Source: Nocardia sp. NRRL S-836 (GTDB lineage: Bacteria; Actinomycetota; Actinomycetes; Mycobacteriales; Pseudonocardiaceae). Taken from it: 64,000 bases of DNA. How positions within the stretch are numbered: the first letter of the stretch is position 1; every line of letters begins with the position of its first letter. The notes under the pieces were generated by a model that saw nothing but the letters and a program-made list of their open reading frames with translations, did no database searches and had not been told where the DNA came from. Where the stretch lies: positions 58,087 through 122,086 of the forward strand of contig NZ_LGDY01000104.1 in NCBI RefSeq assembly GCF_001279525.1, given 5' to 3'. The position numbers were made by a program, and so were the translations under genes. Below, one piece after another: positions 44,481 through 54,528 of this stretch.

Positions 44481-44712
44481 GAGCGCCTCCCTTGGCAGTC
44501 GAACCCGCCACGGCGGACTCGGCAGAACCGTGGTGGTCCGCGCTCAACCCGGCCGGGTTCGCGCTCCACCACACCGGGGCGTAGCCCCACTCCTGGCCGG
44601 GCCGGTACCGGGGAATCCGGGTGGCCTTTGGCCTCACCGTCAGCAGCGTGATCACGCCGTAAATCGCCAGCGGGATCAGCGCGAAGACGAGAACGGTCTC
44701 CACGATGGTCAC
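44467..44712 (-). CDS. ctaJ: Cytochrome aa3 oxidase subunit CtaJ-like membrane protein
   Basis: 81 residues from the GTG at 44712. One transmembrane helix (TVLVFALIPLAIYGVITLLT) is followed by the conserved block PRYRPGQEWGYAPVWWSANP and a short Ser/Ala-rich tail. This pattern matches the small accessory subunit CtaJ of the actinobacterial bcc-aa3 supercomplex (recalled family knowledge). The frame is open further upstream to 44931, but that part is Arg-rich and not protein-like. TACCGT 6 bases before the GTG could be a -10 element giving a leaderless transcript. Confidence 0.7.
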   Translation of the reverse strand: MTIVETVLVFALIPLAIYGVITLLTVRPKATRIPRYRPGQEWGYAPVWWSANPAGLSADHHGSAESAVAGSTAKGGARGNW

Positions 44713-45419
44713 GGCGGTACGGTAGCCGAACTCGGTCGCGCCCGAGTGGCCGGGCCACCACGCGGTGAGCCGCGGCCGCGGCGGGACGTGTAGCAGAGCG
44801 TCGGCGGCCACGCACCGCACGCGTCCGAGAACCACCGGTTCGCGCCGCCGGAGGACCTGGATGGAGTAGACCGCCGCAGTGGTTGCGGCGGCAACTACCA
44901 GTGACCGCACCGTGCGGACCCGAACGACCACCGCGCCGCGCGAGCACTCCGGTCACCCCGACACCCGACGAACGCCCCACCCGACGATCGGCTCAGGGGT
45001 CCCGGCCGTCCATTCACGCGTCCACAGGCGGGGTCACCAGCGGCACGACACCCGCGTGGCGATCACCGGCCTCGGCACCCAGCCCGGATTCGGCACGTTC
45101 GGGCCGGTTCGCAACGGTGCGCGAGCGCTGTTCTTCAGGCACAGCACCGGAAAAAGTCCCGGTAAATACAGCGCAGCACTCCGTTTGCAGTATGACGCAC
45201 ATCACGTTTGGCCGGATTTCGGGTCACTCAGCGTGTCCGTACCGGCCAGTAGAGCCAATGAGCGCTCTCGTGCGGCGCAGCGGTTACACCCGGTCAGGCC
45301 TCACCCGGTCGGATGCGAACGGGTGCCGGTTTGGGGTCTTGTTCCCGGATCACCCAGCTCCTAGCTTTTCACCTATACGGGTCTTGCGCACCCGCCCTAA
45401 GAGTCCTGGAGGACACGAA
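44713..45419. other. Intergenic region upstream of the DSVRIT repeat gene
   Basis: About 700 bases between the divergent ctaJ-like and repeat-protein genes. No convincing gene is seen; the open frames are Arg/Pro-rich. The stretch 45120-45240 is relatively AT-rich (GGAAAAAGTCCCGGTAAATA and following) and may hold promoters, and a candidate promoter lies nearer the repeat gene. Confidence 0.5.
45339..45367 (+). promoter_or_regulatory. Candidate sigma-A-type promoter of the repeat-protein gene
   Basis: TTGTTC (45339-45344) and TAGCTT (45362-45367) are separated by exactly 17 bases, placing transcription start about 45 bases before the ATG. TATACG at 45374 is an alternative -10. This is a match by eye only. 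Confidence 0.35.
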
Positions 45420-45854
45420 ATGTTGACGACGACCCGCCCCCAGGCCCTGTCCGTCACTCTTCCGAGCTACAAGGACGATTCAGTGCGTATCACCGCCAGT
45501 GACTCCGTTCGCATCACCGCCGACGACTCCGTTCGGATCACCGCGGCTGATTCGGTGCGCATCACCGCCTCGGACTCGGTGCGGATCACCATGGACGACT
45601 CGGTGCGCATCACGGCGAGCGATTCGGTCAGGATCACGTGCGCCGATTCCGTCCGGATCACTGCGCGTGAGGACTCCGTTCGGATCACCGCTCACGACGA
45701 CTCGGTGCGCATCACGGCGCGTGAGGACTCGGTCCGCATCACGGCGCGTGAGGACTCGGTCCGCATCACGGCGCACGACGACTCCGTCCGCATCACCATG
45801 GACGACTCCGTGCGCATCACGGCCCGCCGCACGGACTTCACCCTCGCGGCCTGA
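45420..45854 (+). CDS. DSVRIT tandem-repeat protein
   Basis: 144 residues from an ATG with GGAGG 7 bases upstream. A 19-residue start (MLTTTRPQALSVTLPSYKD) is followed by 14 copies of DSVRIT between residues 20 and 136. The first seven have period 8 (linkers AS, AD, AA, MD, CA), the next five period 9 (linkers ARE or AHD) and then period 8 again, ending RRTDFTLAA. All 14 hexapeptides are identical while their codons differ (GAT/GAC, TCA/TCC/TCG, GTG/GTT/GTC, CGT/CGC/CGG/AGG, ACC/ACG/ACT). That is selection on this protein frame. There is no signal peptide, membrane segment or modifying enzyme next door. A beta-solenoid or a multicore peptide precursor are possible readings. Confidence 0.88.
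   Translation: MLTTTRPQALSVTLPSYKDDSVRITASDSVRITADDSVRITAADSVRITASDSVRITMDDSVRITASDSVRITCADSVRITAREDSVRITAHDDSVRITAREDSVRITAREDSVRITAHDDSVRITMDDSVRITARRTDFTLAA
45477..45830 (+). repeat. 24/27-bp coding tandem repeat array
   Basis: The DNA behind the DSVRIT repeats: 14 units, 24 bases long in the first half and mostly 27 bases in the second half, with one return to 24. Variation falls mainly on third codon positions of the plus-strand frame. The antisense frames are also open (reading RTES repeats), but their variation is not silent. Confidence 0.9.
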
Positions 45855-45877
45855 CCCACGCCCACCGGTGCGGCAGC

Positions 45878-46546
45878 TCAGGCCGCGGGTTCACCCAGGT
45901 AGGGCAACCACTGCGGGTCGGCCTCGGCCACACCCGCGAGCAGCCTCCAGTGCGGGCCACGTGGCGCGGCCGGCACGACGCGCAACCGCCAGCCCAGTTC
46001 GGACAGCAGCTTGTCCGCCTTGCGGTGGTTGCACTTCGCGCAGCACGCGACGCAGTTCGTCCAGGTATGAGGTCCGCCACGCGAACGCGGCACGACGTGG
46101 TCGATTGTCTCGGCCCGCCCGCCGCAGTAGGCGCAGCGGTAACGGTCGCGGTGCATGAGCCCGGCACGGGTCATCGGCACGCGACCGCGGTAAGGCACGC
46201 GAACGTAGGTGCTCAGCCGGATCACCGAGGGCACGAGCACCTCGGACTTCGACGAGTGCAGCACGAGCCCGGAAGCGTCCCCGTGCACCACCTCGGCTTT
46301 CCCGCACACCACCAGGACCACCGCCCGGCGCAGCGACAGCGCCGTGAGCGGCTCGAACGTGGCGTTCAGCAGCAGGACCTTGCGTCTTCCCCAGGGGAAA
46401 ACCACCGGCGCCGGACCGGAACCTCCCCCGTCTCGATCCGCATCCGGCACCGCCCGCAGCTCGGGCTGATTTCGGCATGGGGAGACCGTCGGCGTCGTCT
46501 CGCCTGGTGGCGAGGCGCCGATAGGGGTCGGTTGTCGGTCTGGCAC
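45878..46546 (-). CDS. HNH endonuclease
   Basis: 222 residues from a GTG with GGAGG 7 bases upstream. An N-terminal tail of about 55 residues is disordered. Then comes VLLLNATFEPLTALSLRRAV, the usual start of this actinobacterial HNH group, and the HNH/zinc module CAYCGG, TIDHVVPRSRGG and NCVACCAKCNHRKADK. The domain cuts or nicks DNA in its relatives, but the cellular role of this conserved family is not established. In mycobacteria the homolog sits between the DUF5130 gene and glbO, as here. Confidence 0.92.
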   Translation of the reverse strand: MPDRQPTPIGASPPGETTPTVSPCRNQPELRAVPDADRDGGGSGPAPVVFPWGRRKVLLLNATFEPLTALSLRRAVVLVVCGKAEVVHGDASGLVLHSSKSEVLVPSVIRLSTYVRVPYRGRVPMTRAGLMHRDRYRCAYCGGRAETIDHVVPRSRGGPHTWTNCVACCAKCNHRKADKLLSELGWRLRVVPAAPRGPHWRLLAGVAEADPQWLPYLGEPAA

Positions 46547-46597
46547 GCGACCACCTCCACCGGTTCAGCCATAGGAGACCACACTTACCAGGAAAAA

Positions 46598-46623
46598 ATC
46601 ACGTGTGATAAGTGACGCGTCAC
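46598..46623. promoter_or_regulatory. Palindromes in the HNH/peptidase divergent promoter region
   Basis: GTGACGCGTCAC (46612-46623) is a perfect 12-bp palindrome. Just left of it, ATCACGTGTGAT (46598-46609) is a 10-of-12 palindrome, and TGTGATC recurs at 46629-46635. Together they look like a regulator site in the 150-base gap between two divergent genes. Confidence 0.45.
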
Positions 46624-46684
46624 GGATGTGTGATCAAACCTGGGGTGAACCAGCTCCCTATCGGGGATGGTTTTCATCGCCCGC

Positions 46685-46690
46685 TACCCT
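46685..46690 (+). promoter_or_regulatory. -10 element for leaderless peptidase mRNA
   Basis: TACCCT fits TANNNT and ends 7 bases before the GTG at 46698. No ribosome-binding site is visible, so transcription probably starts at or next to the start codon, a common mode in actinobacteria. Confidence 0.45.
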
Positions 46691-46697
46691 TGACAAG

Positions 46698-48794
<2,097 letters not shown>

Positions 48795-48808
48795 GAGGGC
48801 ACGACCAC

Positions 48809-49720
48809 GTGTTGGCGACGAATCCAGTGGATGACGCCGCGAACAAGACCGCGCAGGCGGTCGAGTTCTTCGAGAAGTACGGCCCTTCGATCCTGGCGGG
48901 CGCGATCAAGATCGTCGTGATCCTGATCGCCGCCTTCGTGATCAGGGCCCTGCTCCGCAAGGTCATCGACCGGATTACGACGCCCGGCAAGGAGGGCAAG
49001 AAGCCGGGCCTGCTCAAGCCGCTGCGGGAACGTGCTCCGCAGGCGCTCGGGAACCTGATCTCCGAGCGCCGGGAGCAGCGTGCCAAGACCATCGGCTCGG
49101 TGCTGAAGTCGATCGTCACGATCCTGATCTTCGGGATCGCGTTCCTCGAGATCATGATCGTGGTCGGCCTGGACATCACCCCGGTGCTGACCTCGGCGGG
49201 CATCCTGGGCGTCGCGATCGGCTTCGGCGCCCAGAACCTGGTCAAGGACTTCCTGTCCGGCATGTTCATGCTGCTGGAGGACCAGTACGGCGTCGGCGAC
49301 GTCGTGGACTTGGGCCCGTCGATCACCGGCACCGTCGAGGCGGTGGCGTTGCGGACCACGACGATCCGCGACACCGGCGGCACGGTCTGGTACGTGCGCA
49401 ACGGCGAGATCCTGCGCGTGGGCAACTCGTCGCAGGGCTTCGCGGTCGCGGTCGTCGACCTGCCGCTGAGCTACGGCGCGAACCTGGCCGAAGCCACGAA
49501 GGTGCTGGAGCGCACGGTCGCCGAGGTGGCCGAGTCCGAGCCGCTGAAGGCCGACATCACGGCCAAGCCCGAGGTGCTCGGCGTGGAGAAGTTCACGCCG
49601 GAGAACATCACGCTGCGGGTGACCGTGAAGACCAGGCCGGGACGGCAGTGGGCGGTCCAGCGCAACCTGCGCGCGCAGTTGATGCCCGCACTGGAGGAGG
49701 CCGGCTTCACGGCCAAGTGA
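48809..49720 (+). CDS. MscS-type mechanosensitive ion channel
   Basis: 303 residues from a GTG with GGAGG 9-10 bases upstream. There is a membrane helix at 28-50, then two more near 98-145. The pore helix has TSAGILGVAIGFGAQNLVKDFLSGMFML, given here in parts: the AGILGVAIGFGAQ block and LVKDFLSG are the MscS signature. The cytosolic beta domain (VGDVVDLG, then GTVEAVALRTTTIRD) follows. It releases ions and solutes on hypo-osmotic shock, complementing the betaine importer in this window. Confidence 0.94.
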   Translation: MLATNPVDDAANKTAQAVEFFEKYGPSILAGAIKIVVILIAAFVIRALLRKVIDRITTPGKEGKKPGLLKPLRERAPQALGNLISERREQRAKTIGSVLKSIVTILIFGIAFLEIMIVVGLDITPVLTSAGILGVAIGFGAQNLVKDFLSGMFMLLEDQYGVGDVVDLGPSITGTVEAVALRTTTIRDTGGTVWYVRNGEILRVGNSSQGFAVAVVDLPLSYGANLAEATKVLERTVAEVAESEPLKADITAKPEVLGVEKFTPENITLRVTVKTRPGRQWAVQRNLRAQLMPALEEAGFTAK

Positions 49721-49856
49721 ACCGGCGGCCCGGGGTGAGCCAGAACACCCATTCGAGATGGTGATCACCCGGTGTCCTGGCAGCTCAGACCCCTATGACT
49801 GAGCTAATAGCCGGGGCGGCCTGCGCGCGGTGGCCCGCGTGAGTCAGGATGGTTGC

Positions 49857-50240
49857 GTGGGCAACCCGGTTAGCTTCTTCGAACAGGTCGGTGGCGAGGA
49901 GACGTTCCACCGCATCGTCGCGCGCTTCTACCAAGAGGTGAAGTCCGACGACGTCCTCCTCCCCCTCTACCCGGAAGAGGACCTCGGACCAGCGGAGGAA
50001 CGCCTCCGGCTGTTCCTCATGCAGTACTGGGGCGGCCCGCACACGTACTCGGAGAACCGGGGACACCCCCGGCTGCGAATGCGGCACGTGCCGTTCACGA
50101 TCGGACCGGTCGAGCGGGACGCGTGGCTGCGCTGCATGAGGGTCGCCGTCGACGAAGCCGGCCTCGACGAAGCTCACCGCAAGCAGCTCTGGGACTACCT
50201 GGAGATGGCCGCGAACAGCCTGATGAACAGCTGGTCTTGA
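49857..50240 (+). CDS. glbO: Truncated hemoglobin GlbO (group II)
   Basis: 127 residues from the GTG at 49857; a GTG nine codons upstream is an alternative. Tyr25 (B10), Tyr38 (CD1), the proximal His77 in LRMRHVPF and Trp90 (G8) match the Mycobacterium GlbO pattern with a two-residue offset. The [13 protein letters not shown] and [11 protein letters not shown] blocks are nearly the same as in that protein. It binds oxygen with heme and is thought to serve respiration or oxidative defence. It precedes aglA, as in mycobacteria. Confidence 0.96.
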   Translation: MGNPVSFFEQVGGEETFHRIVARFYQEVKSDDVLLPLYPEEDLGPAEERLRLFLMQYWGGPHTYSENRGHPRLRMRHVPFTIGPVERDAWLRCMRVAVDEAGLDEAHRKQLWDYLEMAANSLMNSWS

Positions 50241-50297
50241 TCGCCCATCACCCGATCGGGTCCTTTCGCAGCGAGACGAATGGCAGGATGACCCCCC

Positions 50298-51890
50298 GTG
50301 CGACGATCCTCCGACCTCAGCCCTGAGATCGCCGAAGAGTCCGCCTGGTGGCGTGACGCAGTCTTCTACCAGGTGTACGTGCGTTCCTTCGCCGACTCCA
50401 ACGGCGACGGCGTCGGCGACCTGGAAGGCATCCGTTCCCGACTGGGCTACCTGGAACTGCTCGGTGTCGACGCCCTGTGGCTCACCCCGTTCTACCGCTC
50501 GCCGATGGCCGACCACGGCTACGACGTGGCCGACCCGCGTGACGTCGACCCGATGTTCGGCGACCTGGCCGCGTTCGACCGCCTGGTGGCCGACGCGCAC
50601 GAGCACAACATCCGGGTGACCGTCGACCTGGTCCCGAACCACACGAGCGACCTGCACGAGTGGTTCCAGGAGGCCCTGCAGGCCGGTCCCGGCAGCATGG
50701 AGCGCTCCCGCTACATCTTCCGCGAGGGCCGCGGCTTCGACGGCTCCCAGCCGCCGAACAACTGGGTCTCCGTCTTCGGCGGCCCGGCGTGGACCCGCGT
50801 GCCGGACGGCCAGTGGTACCTGCACCTGTTCGCGCCCGAGCAGCCCGACCTGAACTGGGACCACCCCGAGGTCCGCGCCGACCTGGAGCACACGCTGCGC
50901 TTCTGGCTCGACCGCGGCGTCGACGGTTTCCGCATCGACGTGGCCCACGGCATGGCCAAGCCCGAGGGCCTGCCGGACATGGAGATCCGCGCCCAGGTCC
51001 CCGGCGTGCTCACCGACGACGTGCACGACCCGCGCTTCGACAACGACGGCGTGCACGAGATCCACCGCATGATCCGCAAGGTCATGGACGGCTACCCCGG
51101 CACCATGGCCGTCGGCGAGATCTGGGTGAAGGACGACGAGCGCTTCGCCGCCTACGTCCGCCCCGACGAGCTGCACCTGGGCTTCAACTTCCGCCTGGTC
51201 GAAGCCGGCTTCGACGCCGACGCCGTCCGTTCCGCGATCGAGCACTCCCTCGGCGCGGTGGCCCTGACCGGCACGCCCGCCGCGTGGACGCTCTCCAACC
51301 ACGACGTGGTGCGCCACGTGACCCGCTACGGCGGCGGCCCCCTCGGCGAACAGCGCGCCCGCGCGATGACGCTGGTCGAGCTGGCCCTGCCCGGCGTGGT
51401 CTACCTCTACAACGGCGAAGAGCTCGGCCTGCCGAACGTGGAGCTCCCCGACTGGGCCCTGCAGGACCCGACCTGGGAACGCTCCGGCCACACCGAACGC
51501 GGCCGCGACGGCTGCCGGGTGCCGATCCCGTGGGAGGGCACCGCGCCCCCGTTCGGGTTCTCCAGCGCGGTCAACACGTGGCTGCCGCAGCCCAACGAGT
51601 GGGACCACCTCACCGCCGAGGCCCAGCTGGAAGACCCCGGCTCGATGCTGTCGCTGTACCGCGAGGCGCTCGAACACCGCAAGACCTCGCCGGCGTTCGG
51701 CGGCAACGAGCTGGAGTGGTACGGCGCCCCCGCCGGTTGCTTCGCGTTCCGGCGCAAGGGCGGCGGCCTGATCTGCGCGCTGAACACCTCGGGCGCTTCG
51801 GTGCCGTTGCCGCCCGGTCAGGTGCTGCTGTCGTCCGGGCCGATGGACGGCGACCAGCTGCCGCCGGACACCGCGGTGTGGCTAGTCTGA
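50298..51890 (+). CDS. aglA: Alpha-glucosidase (GH13)
   Basis: 530 residues. Family GH13 TIM barrel: WWRDAVFYQVYVRSFADSNG at the start, VDLVPNHTS, the nucleophile Asp214 in GFRIDVAH, the acid/base Glu274 in VGEIW and Asp336 in SNHDVVRH. The C-terminal beta domain is complete. It splits alpha-1,4 or alpha-1,6 glucosides such as maltose, isomaltose or trehalose-type sugars; the linkage cannot be fixed by eye. It has no signal peptide and is cytosolic. Confidence 0.95.
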   Translation: MRRSSDLSPEIAEESAWWRDAVFYQVYVRSFADSNGDGVGDLEGIRSRLGYLELLGVDALWLTPFYRSPMADHGYDVADPRDVDPMFGDLAAFDRLVADAHEHNIRVTVDLVPNHTSDLHEWFQEALQAGPGSMERSRYIFREGRGFDGSQPPNNWVSVFGGPAWTRVPDGQWYLHLFAPEQPDLNWDHPEVRADLEHTLRFWLDRGVDGFRIDVAHGMAKPEGLPDMEIRAQVPGVLTDDVHDPRFDNDGVHEIHRMIRKVMDGYPGTMAVGEIWVKDDERFAAYVRPDELHLGFNFRLVEAGFDADAVRSAIEHSLGAVALTGTPAAWTLSNHDVVRHVTRYGGGPLGEQRARAMTLVELALPGVVYLYNGEELGLPNVELPDWALQDPTWERSGHTERGRDGCRVPIPWEGTAPPFGFSSAVNTWLPQPNEWDHLTAEAQLEDPGSMLSLYREALEHRKTSPAFGGNELEWYGAPAGCFAFRRKGGGLICALNTSGASVPLPPGQVLLSSGPMDGDQLPPDTAVWLV

Positions 51891-51947
51891 GCTTGGGCCG
51901 GCGCGGTCTGACCTCCTTGTGAACGCGAGACCCCGTTCAGCGCTGCC

Positions 51948-51997
51948 ACCTGTGGTCGGCGTGCTGCTACCCGGTAGCAGCGCAGCCGGCCACAGGT
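51948..51997. terminator. Long near-perfect hairpin between aglA and the XRE gene
   Basis: ACCTGTGGTCGGC (51948-51960) pairs with GCCGGCCACAGGT (51985-51997), allowing one G-U. Inside, GCTGCTACC (51963-51971) pairs with GGTAGCAGC (51973-51981) around a single C. It lies 58 bases after the aglA stop and 59 bases before the XRE start. It is probably the aglA terminator, but long enough to act as a regulatory palindrome. Confidence 0.7.
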
Positions 51998-52055
51998 AGC
52001 ACCCTGAGCGCGTCTGACCTGCATAGCGGGTGCGCGGTGGGATGATCGTCTCTTC

Positions 52056-53531
52056 ATGAACACGACTCCCGGACGCGTTGCGCCGAACCCGCGTGGGCGC
52101 CAATGCGGTACATGCAACTCATCATTGGCCACCGACAACACCGCGAAGCTGTGCGGACGCTGCCGCCGAACCCACGCCGACGTGCTCTCCAAGCCGCCTT
52201 CCGGACTCGCGAGGGAATCATTCCTCACAGACGAGATGCGAGCAGCGTTCAACAGTCAGCACATGGGCCGGGTGATCAAGGCTTATCGCAGACACGAAGT
52301 CTTTCTGAAGTTGATCGGCCGATCGCTCACCCAGGAAGAGTTCGGCCGCTGGTTCGGCCTGCAACAGGGAAGCGTCAGCAGGATCGAACGCGGAAAACCC
52401 GAGACGAACATTGATATGCTCAGAACTATTGCGAAAGGCCTGCACCTTCCCGAGGATTTGCTGTGGTTCGACTTCCCTGGACGCAACCGTGCCGATGAGG
52501 CCTTGAAGGACAAGGCGGCAGACGGACGGACTGGGGTTGGATCGTCGTCAGAATTTGTCTGGGAAAGCCCGTCGGCCATCGCCGAGAGAGCGAGCTCTTT
52601 TGCCTCCGCCACCGGCGAGACGATGATAGAGCTTGTCAACACAGCCATCACAGATGTCATTTCGCGGTATGAAAGCGAAGGCCCGAAACGGCTCGCAGCG
52701 GAAGCGCTGAAGATTCGAACCACAGTGCAACACGTACTCGACGGCTGGATACATCCGACCAGACGCGACGCGGTCACACGACTCGCCGCGCAGGCATCGG
52801 CTCTGCTCGGCTACATGGCCGTCAACGCAGGCAAGTTCAACGTAGCCACAGCGTACTGCACTGAAGGCGAGGCCTTGGCCGCGGCCGCCAACGACACCGA
52901 TCTCCGAATCTGGGTTCGCGGTACGCGGTCATTCTGCGCATATTATGAAAAAGACTACGCAGCGGCAGCAGAAATCGCCCGGGCGGGTATCGCCCTGAAT
53001 CCGAGTTCTCCCCAGGTCGTACGCCTGCGGTCGAACGGAGAGGCACGGGCGCTGGGAAAGCTCGGCAGACGCGACGAAGCAGGGGCGGCAATCGACTCGG
53101 GCATGAGGTTGCTGGAGTCACTCGGCACGGACACCAAGATCCTGAGTCCCTGCATTTCCTTCAGCCCTTATGACTACCCGCGCTTTGCCGTCAATGCGGC
53201 TACAGCCTGGGTTCCGCTGGGACACTTGGGGCACGTCGTCCGTTACGTCACAGAGAGTGACGCAGCAGTCGAGGAAGCCGACTCCGCTTGGAGCCGGGTG
53301 TTGACCCGCTTGGACATGGCAACAGCTGCAATCCTGCGGAATCCACCCGATCTCGAACGCGCGGTTCTGTGGGGGACAGCCGCGTTGCGGGTGAGCGGAG
53401 CAAGCCCTGTTCAGTCGATTCTGCAACGTGCCGCAACTCTCCGAAGAGCTGCCACGAGGTGGACAAAAGCGCCCGTCGTACACGACTTTGTCGAGGCTTA
53501 CGAAGCTTGGACCAAATCCACCACGCCTTGA
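52056..53531 (+). CDS. XRE-type regulator with N-terminal zinc ribbon and TPR-like C-terminus
   Basis: 491 residues. Cys17, Cys20, Cys33 and Cys36 (CGTC and CGRC) form a zinc ribbon. The helix-turn-helix follows near 92-125 (SLTQEEFGRWFGLQQGSVSR, IERGKPETNIDMLRTIAKGL). From about 175 to the end are helical repeats like TPRs (AVTRLAAQASALLGYMAVNA and YEKDYAAAAEIARAGIALNP blocks), typical of large actinobacterial regulators that bind peptides or proteins. The gene is less GC-biased at third positions than its neighbours, hinting at horizontal gain. Its target is unknown. Confidence 0.88.
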   Translation: MNTTPGRVAPNPRGRQCGTCNSSLATDNTAKLCGRCRRTHADVLSKPPSGLARESFLTDEMRAAFNSQHMGRVIKAYRRHEVFLKLIGRSLTQEEFGRWFGLQQGSVSRIERGKPETNIDMLRTIAKGLHLPEDLLWFDFPGRNRADEALKDKAADGRTGVGSSSEFVWESPSAIAERASSFASATGETMIELVNTAITDVISRYESEGPKRLAAEALKIRTTVQHVLDGWIHPTRRDAVTRLAAQASALLGYMAVNAGKFNVATAYCTEGEALAAAANDTDLRIWVRGTRSFCAYYEKDYAAAAEIARAGIALNPSSPQVVRLRSNGEARALGKLGRRDEAGAAIDSGMRLLESLGTDTKILSPCISFSPYDYPRFAVNAATAWVPLGHLGHVVRYVTESDAAVEEADSAWSRVLTRLDMATAAILRNPPDLERAVLWGTAALRVSGASPVQSILQRAATLRRAATRWTKAPVVHDFVEAYEAWTKSTTP

Positions 53532-53643
53532 TCTCCTCAAGTTCAGACGTGTTCGACTTCTCCGACAACCGCAAGTTCGAGGGCAGCCCCACTGCCGAGC
53601 CCACCGCGGAATCCGTTCGACCGAACCGCCGGCCTTGGCGAGG

Positions 53644-54528
53644 ATGACAGCCGTGCGCACCCGTGGAGTCCTCGCCGTCCTCGCCGCCGCCGTCCTCTTC
53701 GGCACGACCGGCACCGCGCAGGAGCTCGGCCCCGGCGGCCTGGACCCGCTCGCCGTGGGCGCGGTCCGCGTGGTGCTGGCGGGCGTGGTCCTCGTGGCCG
53801 TCGCCTGGCTGCTCGGCGCCTACCGCGACGCCCGCTTCTCGTGGCCGGTCGTGGTCGCCGGAGCGGTCGGGGTCGTCGCCTACCAGCTCGGGTTCTTCAC
53901 CGGCGTGCGGCTGAGCGGCGTCGCGGTCGGCACGGTCGTGGCGCTGGGTTCGGGGCCCGTGTGGGCGGGTGTCGTCGAGTGGCTGCTCACCCGCCGCACG
54001 CCGTCGCCGCGCTGGCTGGGCGCCACGGCGCTGGCGATCGTGGGTGTGGCGGTACTGACCGGCGGTGGCGGCGGGGTGTCGTGGCTCGGGGTGGCGGCGT
54101 CGTTGCTCGCCGGGCTCGGGTACGGCGTCTACACGGTGGCCGGGTCGCGGTTGATCGCGCACGGCCAGCGTTCCTACGGCGCGATGGGGCTCATGTTCGG
54201 CGTGGGCGCGGTGCTGCTGGTGCCGGTGCTCGTGTGGCGTTGGCCTGGCGGGCTCGACTCCGCGAGCGGTATGACCATCGCGCTGTACCTCGCCCTGGTC
54301 CCGACCGTGGTGGCCTACCTGTTGTTCGGCGCGGGGCTCAAGGCGTTGCCGGCGGCGACGGTCGCCACGCTCACGCTCACCGAACCGGTGGTGGCGACCG
54401 CGCTGGGGGTGCTGGTGCTGGGTGAGGAGATCACCACGGCGACGGTCGTCGGCGGGGTGCTGGTGCTTGGCGGGCTGTCGTTGCTGGCGTTGCCGTCACG
54501 CCCGCAGCTTGTCCTCGACCGCCAGTAG
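53644..54528 (+). CDS. EamA/DMT family transporter
   Basis: 294 residues from the ATG; a GTG three codons later has the better spaced GAGG. Ten membrane helices in two EamA halves can be read: the first starts RGVLAVLAAAVLFGTTGTAQ, the second near 150 with VSWLGVAASLLAGLGYGVYT. The pre-helix-10 block ATVATLTLTEPVVATALGVL is characteristic. It is probably an exporter of metabolites or amino acids. Its 3' end overlaps the convergent ltrA gene by 33 bases. Confidence 0.92.
   Translation: MTAVRTRGVLAVLAAAVLFGTTGTAQELGPGGLDPLAVGAVRVVLAGVVLVAVAWLLGAYRDARFSWPVVVAGAVGVVAYQLGFFTGVRLSGVAVGTVVALGSGPVWAGVVEWLLTRRTPSPRWLGATALAIVGVAVLTGGGGGVSWLGVAASLLAGLGYGVYTVAGSRLIAHGQRSYGAMGLMFGVGAVLLVPVLVWRWPGGLDSASGMTIALYLALVPTVVAYLLFGAGLKALPAATVATLTLTEPVVATALGVLVLGEEITTATVVGGVLVLGGLSLLALPSRPQLVLDRQ

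Noticed and set aside
44713..44931. Extended N-terminus of the ctaJ-like gene
   Set aside because: It is Arg/Val-rich without the family pattern, and CtaJ-like proteins begin directly with the membrane helix.
45467..45776. Antisense frames with RTES or similar repeats opposite the DSVRIT gene
   Set aside because: Variation among the repeats is silent in the plus-strand frame and not in the antisense frames, so the plus strand is the coding one.
46598..46635. CRP/GlxR-type site TGTGA-N6-TCACA
   Set aside because: The half-sites are present, but the spacing between GTGA and TCAC is 4 in the perfect palindrome, not 6, so a CRP call is not supported.
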